A DNA stretch of 64,000 nucleotides, taken from NCBI RefSeq assembly GCF_022012475.1, contig NZ_JAKLWS010000002.1:186001-250000 (forward strand). Direction: 5' to 3'. Positions 17,504-24,028 of the stretch are shown piece after piece (position 1 is the stretch's first letter; each line of letters starts with the position of its first letter). A program made the position numbers and the translations under genes. The stretch is from Rhodohalobacter sulfatireducens (GTDB lineage: Bacteria; Bacteroidota; Rhodothermia; Balneolales; Balneolaceae). The notes under the pieces are model-generated. The model worked only from the letters and a program-made list of their open reading frames with translations. It did not search any database and was not told the DNA's origin.

Positions 17504-18862
17504 ATGAACAAATTTACATCAAGAATAACCGGATTACTTCTATGTCTAATTCTGTTGCAACCACAGCTTTCAGAAGCCCAGCACACTTTTGATCAACAAA
17601 AACTAAATACATATCTAACCACACTTGAAGAAAGTGACAAATTTATGGGATCGGTTGCTATTCTTGAGGATGATAATGTACTATTTCAAAATGCTTACGG
17701 AATGGCGAGCCGGGGACAGCCGTCTGATATAAATACCATTTACAGAATAGGTTCCATTACGAAGACGTACACGTCAACCATGTTAATGCAACTAGTGGAG
17801 CAGGGAGAGATCAGCCTTTCAGATCATCTAAGTGAATTTTTTCCTGAGATACCCAATGCCGATAAAATTACAATAGAGCATCTTTTACATCACAGATCTG
17901 GTTTGGTGAGCATAACAAGCGTTGAGGAATACATGGACTATTACACCGAAGGCTCAACCCGCCAAGAGATGATCGACCGGATGATTGAGTATGGAACTAA
18001 TTTCGAGCCGGGTGAAAAAATGGAATATAGTAATTCCGGCTACTTGATTTTGGGATATGTTATCGAGGATGTAACAGGGATGGATTATGCAGACGCTCTT
18101 CAAAATATGATTGTAGAACCGCTTGGGCTTGAAAAAACGTACAATGGGATGGATATATCTTCAGACCGTGGGGAAGCTCAGTCATTCAGCTTTACCGAAG
18201 ATGAATGGGAAGAAAGTCCCGAAACAGATATGTCAGTTCCGCACGGTGCCGGTGCCATTGTTTCTACGCCAACCGATGTTGGATTATTCTTAAACGCTTT
18301 ATTTGATGGCGAGTTGGTTTCGATGGAGTCACTTGAAAAGATGAAAAACCTCAAAGATGGTTATGGATTAGGCATTTTTCGGATACCGTTTAATAAAAGA
18401 TTTGCCTGGGGGCATAATGGTGGAATTGACGGTTTCCAATCCACATCTGGCCACTTTCCGGAAGAGGATCTCACGTTCGTTCTTCTTGGAAACGGCGTGA
18501 ACTATTCTCTGAATGACATAGCTATCGGAACCCTGAGTATCCTGTTTAATAACGATTTTGAGATTCCGGATTTCTCGAATGAACCTGAACCTGTTGAGTT
18601 ATCAGAAAATGAACTTCAGGCATACACCGGTTATTATACGTCCGATGATATTCCTCTTGAGATTGAAGTATTTATTGAGGAGGGAGTTTTGAAAGCGAAA
18701 GCAACGGGTCAGGGAGCTTTTCCGCTTTCAGCTTTTGAGGGTGGAGTAATGAAGTTTAATCCCGCTGGAATTACGATGATTTTCAACAGCCTTATCGATG
18801 GAAATTATGAAGGTTTTGAACTTCAGCAGGGTGGTCAAAGTTATCAATTCACTCAGAAATAA
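17504..18862 (+). CDS. Serine hydrolase, class C beta-lactamase-related, secreted
   Basis: Protein of 452 aa with a Sec signal peptide (about 1-26, ending SEAQ). The penicillin-binding fold is shown by the SxxK nucleophile motif SITK (84-87) and the second motif YSN (175-177), followed by GYVIEDVTG; HNGG near 305 stands in for the KTG motif. A C-terminal lipocalin-like domain (about 365-452) follows, as is common in FmtA/ESTHER-type peptidases and esterases. Likely a periplasmic peptidase or esterase acting on D-amino acid peptides or esters, not a resistance enzyme. It is bracketed by two copies of the inverted-end element. Confidence 0.88.
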   Translation: MNKFTSRITGLLLCLILLQPQLSEAQHTFDQQKLNTYLTTLEESDKFMGSVAILEDDNVLFQNAYGMASRGQPSDINTIYRIGSITKTYTSTMLMQLVEQGEISLSDHLSEFFPEIPNADKITIEHLLHHRSGLVSITSVEEYMDYYTEGSTRQEMIDRMIEYGTNFEPGEKMEYSNSGYLILGYVIEDVTGMDYADALQNMIVEPLGLEKTYNGMDISSDRGEAQSFSFTEDEWEESPETDMSVPHGAGAIVSTPTDVGLFLNALFDGELVSMESLEKMKNLKDGYGLGIFRIPFNKRFAWGHNGGIDGFQSTSGHFPEEDLTFVLLGNGVNYSLNDIAIGTLSILFNNDFEIPDFSNEPEPVELSENELQAYTGYYTSDDIPLEIEVFIEEGVLKAKATGQGAFPLSAFEGGVMKFNPAGITMIFNSLIDGNYEGFELQQGGQSYQFTQK

Positions 18863-18901
18863 GTATAGTCTAAATATTGCTTGCGAACTGAAGTGAAAGT
18901 A

Positions 18902-18999
18902 AGACATGGTATTTTTTAGAGCTGGCCCCGAGTTCTGAAATAGTTAAAAATATTAAATCACTATCAAAATCCGAGACATTACGGAAAAATACCATGTCT
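18902..18999. repeat. 98 bp inverted-end element, copy B
   Basis: Perfect 15 bp ends AGACATGGTATTTTT (18902-18916) and AAAAATACCATGTCT (18985-18999), in the gap between the serine hydrolase and the Phd/VapC module. The change T to G at position 7 of the left end is matched by the compensating change in the right end, so the pairing of the ends has been kept. Confidence 0.75.
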
Positions 19000-19030
19000 A
19001 AAACTTATTGAAACTAACAAGATTTAAAAT

Positions 19031-19064
19031 TAATTTATGTACATATATTTTTGTACATAAATTA
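19031..19064 (+). promoter_or_regulatory. Palindromic operator of the Phd/VapC module
   Basis: Perfect 13 bp arms TAATTTATGTACA (19031-19043) and TGTACATAAATTA (19052-19064) with an 8 bp AT spacer, ending 5 bp before the antitoxin start. Phd/YefM antitoxins repress their own operon from such sites. Confidence 0.6.
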
Positions 19065-19069
19065 AAGTT

Positions 19070-19306
19070 ATGAAAAAAGTTCAGGTAAATGAGGTTCGAG
19101 AAAAGCTTGCGAAATATCTTTCCGAGGCAGAGAGAGGAGAGGAGATTATTATCACCAAACACTCCAAGCCGATTGCACGATTATTGCCGGTGGAAAGTAA
19201 AACCTCAGAATTTCCGGATTTATCTGAATTCAGAGAGAAAATAACCGTCAAGGGAAAGTCAATGTCTGAAGAAGTCAGTGAAATGAGAAGAGAAGAACGT
19301 TATTGA
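19070..19306 (+). CDS. Phd/YefM-family antitoxin
   Basis: Protein of 78 aa. VNEVREKLAKYLSEAERGEEIIITKHSKPIARLLP (written as the family's DNA-binding and dimer region, residues about 5-40) is the typical Phd/YefM N-terminus; the acidic C-terminal part (about 50-78) should bind and block the toxin. Its stop codon overlaps the toxin ATG in TGATG, indicating translational coupling. A strong palindrome precedes it. Confidence 0.9.
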   Translation: MKKVQVNEVREKLAKYLSEAERGEEIIITKHSKPIARLLPVESKTSEFPDLSEFREKITVKGKSMSEEVSEMRREERY

Positions 19307-19722
19307 TGTACGTTGATACAAGTTGTCTCGTAGCTTACTACTTACCTGAACCAAAAAGCGAACTTGTTCAGTATAAGTTTCAGGAAGCTGACCAGGTATT
19401 TATTAGCTGGATAACTGATGTCGAAATACTTTCAGCTGTTAAAAAGAAAGAAAGGATGAATGAGATCAGCTCAAGGGATGTGGATAATGCATTCCAATTA
19501 TTTAAAAATCATCGGGAGAATGGTCTTTTCAATGTAATTGAGTTAACGCCAGCCATTTTTAAAAGTGCTGAGTTTGTTCTTCAAACCTCATCCACGGCAC
19601 TCAGAACACTTGATTCAATCCATTTGGGGATTACAAACGAATTGAAGCTGGAGTTATTTACCTTTGATCAAGTTTTGTTGAAGAGTGCTGAAAAGTTGAA
19701 TGTTCGTCTTACAAAGATGTAA
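19306..19722 (+). CDS. PIN-domain toxin, VapC type
   Basis: Protein of 138 aa from the ATG at 19306; a TTG one codon earlier is less likely. PIN acidic residues are seen in MYVDTSCLVAYY (Asp4), DVEILSA (Glu near 42), and LRTLDSIHLGI plus FTFDQVLL (two Asp near 106 and 124). VapC proteins are RNases, often cutting tRNA or rRNA. A Phd/YefM partner with a PIN toxin is a frequent mixed pairing. Intact and operon-linked to its antitoxin; inverted-end elements lie on both sides of the module. Confidence 0.9.
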   Translation: MYVDTSCLVAYYLPEPKSELVQYKFQEADQVFISWITDVEILSAVKKKERMNEISSRDVDNAFQLFKNHRENGLFNVIELTPAIFKSAEFVLQTSSTALRTLDSIHLGITNELKLELFTFDQVLLKSAEKLNVRLTKM

Positions 19723-19727
19723 AACGA

Positions 19728-19821
19728 AGACATGGTTTTTTTTTCGTTTAGTAAATCTGTGGAAATATAGAAAGTGATATCTGAATCAACATTTTGAGGT
19801 GGTTTGAAAAATCCAATGTCT
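19728..19821. repeat. 94 bp inverted-end element, copy C (degraded ends)
   Basis: Left AGACATGGTTTTTTT and right AAAAATCCAATGTCT ends (three mismatches between them), 5 bp after the VapC stop codon. Same length class as copies A and B, but more diverged. Confidence 0.6.
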
Positions 19822-19836
19822 AATCCGGTCTAATTT

Positions 19837-19855
19837 CTCGGCTCGGCGAGCCGAG
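19837..19855. terminator. GC-rich hairpin at the 3' end of wbqC
   Basis: CTCGGCTCG-G-CGAGCCGAG, 9 bp perfect arms abutting the WbqC stop codon. No T run follows on either strand, so it may be an mRNA 3' end stabiliser or Rho-type end for the convergent genes. Confidence 0.45.
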
Positions 19856-20521
19856 TTACAAGTCGTCAACCACTCGAAAACTCTCCGGGCCGTACTGAAA
19901 TAGCAGATCCAGCAGACAGCAATCGGGTTCGAATCCATCAAAATGTTGCCTGTATTCCGGGTGTTTAAACTTTATTGTTGATTTGTTCTTGCCCTGACGC
20001 TGATAATGACGAGCACCCGGTTCCTGGAAATACTGGTCAGCATTCAAATTTTTGGCAAGTTGATCGGGGTCAGAATTATAATCATTTAAATTGGATGCAA
20101 GGACAAATCCAGGGAGATTTTCCGCTTCAAGAAATCTGAAGATTCTGTTTCGCAGATAGAGATTGAAATTCAATAAAAGATCGAATGCAGTGGCAGATTC
20201 AAAATCCGAACGAATCTCCGGCTCATAAAAATCGAAATAAACGCTGTTTCGATAGTTGAATTCCACGGATCGCAGGAGTGGTTCAATCCAATCTTCAGAA
20301 TGGTCGATTCGAACTTGGTGAATAGGTTTGTCGCGATCTTCAGTTACCACCGGAATATTGAGATATTGTGTTCCTTCCGGAGTTCGAATCTTTGCCCGGT
20401 GTACCCGGCTTTTACGCGACCACTTTTCTGTATCCTGTAAAACCACCTGATCTGAATGGAGAATAATTGCCAAATCATGAAGATTGGGTATCATGGTTGG
20501 TTGTAGGAATGCAAGTATCAT
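19856..20521 (-). CDS. WbqC-family protein
   Basis: Protein of 221 aa. It begins with LAFLQPTMIPNLHDLAIIL and continues with WSRKSRVHRAKIRTPEGTQYLNIPV, a WbqC family pattern, and ends with an FRVVDDL-like tail. WbqC-like proteins occur in O-antigen and surface polysaccharide loci but also alone; their enzymatic role is unproven. The usual family signature is QPxYxPxxxxxxxi; here the second aromatic is replaced (QPTMIPNLHD). It is monocistronic and convergent with the Phd/VapC module. The assignment is good, the function unknown. Confidence 0.8.
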   Translation of the reverse strand: MILAFLQPTMIPNLHDLAIILHSDQVVLQDTEKWSRKSRVHRAKIRTPEGTQYLNIPVVTEDRDKPIHQVRIDHSEDWIEPLLRSVEFNYRNSVYFDFYEPEIRSDFESATAFDLLLNFNLYLRNRIFRFLEAENLPGFVLASNLNDYNSDPDQLAKNLNADQYFQEPGARHYQRQGKNKSTIKFKHPEYRQHFDGFEPDCCLLDLLFQYGPESFRVVDDL

Positions 20522-20686
20522 TTCTTGTATTTCAAATTCAGAAATTCATTTTAGGACGAATCAAGTAATTCCAAAAACAAATTACCGATTTAATACCCGT
20601 TTAAAAATGCACGTTGAAATTCGTTTCACAAGGGTAGATGCCTTATTTTAATATGTAACTGTATATAAAAACTGTTTTTCTTTTTT

Positions 20687-21340
20687 ATGGGGAATTATTC
20701 CAATCGAAAACATAAACAAAGACGTAATGCTCTTGCCGATAAACTTGAAAAGCGGGGGATTGAAGACCAGAATGTGTTGGCTGCAATCCGGGAAATTCCA
20801 AGACATGAGTTTGTAGATACTGCTTTGGAAGATCGAGCTTATGAAGATACAGCACTGCCTATCGGGGCGGGACAAACTATTTCACAGCCTTATACGGTTG
20901 CAGTCCAAACAGAACTTTTACAGGTAAAGAAGGGAGAGAAAATTCTTGAGATTGGGACCGGGTCCGGATACCAGGCGGCAATTTTATGCGAGATGGGTGC
21001 GGATGTATACAGCGTTGAACGCCAGGAAAAACTCTATCATACAGCAAAAGAAAAACTTCATCGGCTCGGATACAGGCCTCAGTTAAAATTGGGTGACGGA
21101 ACTTTGGGATGGAGTGCATATGCTCCCTATGATGGTATTGTTGTAACGGCCGGTGCACCCGTTGTTCCGGAAGACCTGGTTGAACAACTTAATATTGGGG
21201 GAAGACTGATTGTACCCGTCGGCAATCAGAATAGCCAGGTGATGGTTCGGATTACACGCGTCTCGGAAAATGAGTACGATGAGGAACGACTTCAACATTT
21301 CAAGTTTGTACCATTGATTGGAGAGAAGGGTTGGGATTAA
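20687..21340 (+). CDS. pcm: Protein-L-isoaspartate O-methyltransferase
   Basis: Protein of 217 aa, typical length. It repairs isoaspartyl residues in damaged proteins using SAM. Family marks are IPRHEFV (37-43), PIGAGQTISQPYTVA (58-72) and SAM motif I LEIGTGSGYQAAIL (87-100), then YDGIVVTAGAP and LIVPVG. The ATG at 20687 gives the standard N-terminus. Single gene, with a 250 bp downstream gap in which no real gene is seen. Confidence 0.96.
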   Translation: MGNYSNRKHKQRRNALADKLEKRGIEDQNVLAAIREIPRHEFVDTALEDRAYEDTALPIGAGQTISQPYTVAVQTELLQVKKGEKILEIGTGSGYQAAILCEMGADVYSVERQEKLYHTAKEKLHRLGYRPQLKLGDGTLGWSAYAPYDGIVVTAGAPVVPEDLVEQLNIGGRLIVPVGNQNSQVMVRITRVSENEYDEERLQHFKFVPLIGEKGWD

Positions 21341-21590
21341 TCACTGGATCAACAACAAATTTATACCCGTCACGCACAAAATTCTGCTCATCTTCATAAT
21401 TATTTCTTCAAAATATATTTTTTTGGAAGAATCATTAAGCCACTATTCAATTCTATCACAACAATTTAGGAGTGATTTATCCATTGCTTTAAATTTTTTA
21501 AAGAGCGGGAATTCAAGGTATAGGGCAGATGTTATTCCTGCAGTTCTCGAGAGCATCTAATTATATCAATCATTCTTAAACCCCAATTCA

Positions 21591-22115
21591 ATGAAACTTT
21601 TAAAAATAATAACTGTTGCAATTTCGGTGATGCTGTTTATTGCCGCAACACCTCTATCTACTGATACTGAAAAGTCAGATGCCAGCCATCATGATATTGT
21701 AAGTATAGCGAGTGATGCAGATAACCTATCAACACTTGTCACAGCTGTTCAGGCTGCAGGACTTGTTGAAACCCTTCAATCCGAAGGCCCTTTTACGGTC
21801 TTTGCCCCTACGAATGAAGCTTTTGCAGCTCTGCCTGATGGAACACTTGAATCACTTCTTTTGGAAGAGAACAGAGATAAGTTAATCCAAATCTTAACCT
21901 ATCATGTAGTGCCCGGAAAGGTGATGTCGACCGATCTGGAAGATGGTATGATGGCTGAGACAGTTGAAGGTTCCAGTATTACAGTTGATCTGGACGGAGG
22001 CGTTTCTATCGATAATGCCAACGTGGTTACGGCTGATATTGAAGCCGATAATGGTGTGGTACACATTATTGATGCTGTAATAATGCCAAGCGAAGAAGAA
22101 AGCTCTTCATACTAA
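21591..22115 (+). CDS. Fasciclin (FAS1) domain protein, secreted
   Basis: Protein of 174 aa. A Sec signal peptide (about 1-21) is followed by one FAS1 domain (about 33-166) with the conserved TLVTAVQAAGLVETLQSEGPFTVF start and H1-type box FAPTNEAFAALP, the YHVVPGKV motif and the closing VVHIIDAVIMP. Such small secreted FAS1 proteins are thought to mediate adhesion or ligand binding. It has no lipobox and ends with a Glu/Ser-rich tail. A strong terminator follows at 22141, so the gene is monocistronic. Confidence 0.92.
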   Translation: MKLLKIITVAISVMLFIAATPLSTDTEKSDASHHDIVSIASDADNLSTLVTAVQAAGLVETLQSEGPFTVFAPTNEAFAALPDGTLESLLLEENRDKLIQILTYHVVPGKVMSTDLEDGMMAETVEGSSITVDLDGGVSIDNANVVTADIEADNGVVHIIDAVIMPSEEESSSY

Positions 22116-22140
22116 AATTATCAGCTCCATTTGCAAACAT

Positions 22141-22177
22141 AGCCATCTGCATTTATATGTAGATGGCTTATTTTTTT
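22141..22177 (+). terminator. Terminator of the fasciclin gene
   Basis: AGCCATCTGCAT - TTAT - ATGTAGATGGCT, a 12 bp stem (one G-U), followed by TTATTTTTTT. Confidence 0.9.
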
Positions 22178-22614
22178 AAAAAGTAGAATAGTGTTTATCC
22201 CCTTAATTATTTTTCAAGTACGTAAGTTTGAGTGTAACAATCGAAGCAATTCTCGCATAAAATAAGTGTATCAAACAACTCTAAAATAATCGACTGTAAT
22301 TCCGCTGAATCATACTGGATACAAATTTCTTAGTCGCGTCATATCCATCAGTATTTTTTAATAGTGACATTTTTATAGATTCTGCTATCTCTTGTTCTTA
22401 AGTAGTTGTGGTTTTTTAAAAAATCATCCTCTGGTCATATTTTCCGTCTCATGGGTAAGTTTATGACACATAAAATCACCCCGGAGAAAGATCCATTTCC
22501 AGGAAGCTTAGAGATTACTTTCACAATATCCCGGAATTAGTTCACAGCCGAAAAAACAGAAGTTTTAAACCTTCTTTGGTGTTCTAATCGCCCAAGTACT
22601 AGTCAAAGATTATT
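22178..22614. other. Gene-free AT-rich gap
   Basis: No gene or RNA that I recognise. A 29-codon ORF at 22451-22540 (ATG to TAG) exists but has no visible ribosome site, partner or family, and may be a chance frame or the remnant of a decayed gene. Confidence 0.5.
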
Positions 22615-22665
22615 AAAAAAATGCGCAGCCCTCACTAACTGAAAGAAGGGCTCAGGACTGCGCAT
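22615..22665 (-). terminator. Terminator of the unknown membrane-anchored gene
   Basis: ATGCGCAG (22621-22628) / CTGCGCAT (22658-22665) with an inner AGCCCT/AGGGCT pairing; on the minus strand a T run follows (A run 22615-22620). Confidence 0.85.
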
Positions 22666-22679
22666 GATTGGGGTAAAAT

Positions 22680-23735
22680 TTAAAATCGAACCTGCATCTC
22701 TAAAGCAGGCACACGTTCACTTCTTTGTAGGAAACCTGGCTCAAGTTGCGTCACTCCAAATGACGATGAAGATGATTTTTCTCTTGGATCTGTTCTTTTA
22801 ATAAGGTGATAACCGGCCCTCAAAACCGTAACCAATCCCACTCCCATATTTGCGATGGATAGGACTCTCCGGGTGTCATTTTTTACAGTCACTTTACGCA
22901 TTGCCGGACAATTAAATCCCAAGCATGCTCCTTCACTTCCAATTGTTTCTGTAAAAGACCGTTTGTTATCAAAATTTAAAGCACCTATTAAAATCGATCC
23001 GCTGCCTGCCGCAAGTCCAAACCAATGTTTAGACGATCTCTCGTTGAATAGCCAGGGTTCGTTTGGATTGTTTGTGTGATACAGAATATTTGCAGCCGTT
23101 AAGACAGATGATCCAATACCATAGGATAGATCGATATTGTTTTCATTCCGCTCCACCTCTTCTATGATGGAAGGACCGTACATAGGTTGAATCATTCCCA
23201 ATTCGCGAATCGTAAATCCGGAGGATTTCACCCATTCTTTGAAAACCGGGGCATCAATATCTGTGATGTAAGCGTACTTATATTTTTGATTAATCTTTTC
23301 CACGATTTCTCGTCCTAACGATTTCTCAATCAAATATCCCACTGCACAGATATCACCATCATTGCTGATAAAGGTTGGGCGTCTTGAATCGGGGTGGCCA
23401 TCATTGTGAGGAAATTCTCCCGCCAGGTAATATTCGCGAAGATGATTCAGGTGCGTGAACCGATTTCGTTGCTGCTCTTCAGTAAGATGATCCACCGCCC
23501 GATTTCGAAGAATGCTCTCCACATACTGCAAATGTGTTTTAATGCGGACCTGTTCAGGAACTTCATCGGTAGGCTGTTTTCCAAAAACATGCAAAAAACT
23601 CTTATTGCCAATAACAGCATTTACCGCTTTTTGATTTTTCGTGTTTTCCGCTCCCTTGTTGTAATGAAGGAAAAAAAGTACAGACAATGTAAAGATCAAC
23701 GGAAGCACAAGAAGAAACGAATATTGGCGATACAT
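22680..23735 (-). CDS. Unknown membrane-anchored periplasmic protein
   Basis: Protein of 351 aa. One N-terminal hydrophobic segment (about 5-25) serves as signal or anchor. The middle part (about 48-180) is a conserved region I recognise only as a hypothetical family: FGKQPTDEVPEQVRIKTHLQYVE, then EYYLAGEFPHNDGHPDSRRPTFI and DGDICAVGYLIE, with a conserved Cys after DGDI. The C-terminal part holds a short hydrophobic stretch (around 250-265), two Cys in a loop and a possible helix hairpin. No catalytic site can be named. Transcribed alone, with a terminator directly downstream. Confidence 0.7.
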   Translation of the reverse strand: MYRQYSFLLVLPLIFTLSVLFFLHYNKGAENTKNQKAVNAVIGNKSFLHVFGKQPTDEVPEQVRIKTHLQYVESILRNRAVDHLTEEQQRNRFTHLNHLREYYLAGEFPHNDGHPDSRRPTFISNDGDICAVGYLIEKSLGREIVEKINQKYKYAYITDIDAPVFKEWVKSSGFTIRELGMIQPMYGPSIIEEVERNENNIDLSYGIGSSVLTAANILYHTNNPNEPWLFNERSSKHWFGLAAGSGSILIGALNFDNKRSFTETIGSEGACLGFNCPAMRKVTVKNDTRRVLSIANMGVGLVTVLRAGYHLIKRTDPREKSSSSSFGVTQLEPGFLQRSERVPALEMQVRF

Positions 23736-23844
23736 GATGATAAAATCTGTATAGTTAATAAGGTTTCATTCTTAGTACACATCAATTCCAACCAGTACCT
23801 ACCCTGATTTGAAGTTGTTTATTGGAAGCGGAGCTTCGGCTTGG

Positions 23845-23983
23845 GAGGATGTCCAAAAAAGGTGTCATTCTGAACTTGATTCAGAATCTCAAGCCGTTCA
23901 TCAGGCTTGGAGATACCGGATCGGGGTCCGGCATGACGAAATTAAGTTTTCCAGCTCATCTCACACCCTTTTTGGACAGCCTC
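23845..23983. mobile_element. MITE-like element, 139 bp, with 21 bp inverted ends
   Basis: Left end (23845-23865) and the complement of the right end (23963-23983) read GAGG(A/C)TGTCCAAAAA(A/G)GGTGT, two mismatches. Inside lies a second inverted pair (23863-23889 against 23910-23937) of the widespread kind GTCATTCTGAAC...GGCATGAC. No coding capacity and no clear target duplication. The ends resemble those of insertion sequences, so it is probably a non-autonomous derivative. Confidence 0.7.
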
Positions 23984-24028
23984 AGAAAAAGTAATCAAGG
24001 AAAATCCTAAAAATCCCATGAATCAAGG

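Noticed and set aside
19920-19950. GGGTTCGAATCC resembling a tRNA T-loop
   Set aside because: Inside the WbqC coding sequence; no acceptor, D or anticodon stems around it.
21318-21560. 80-codon ORF downstream of pcm
   Set aside because: Begins inside pcm in another frame, no family features, low-complexity hydrophobic content from AT-rich DNA.
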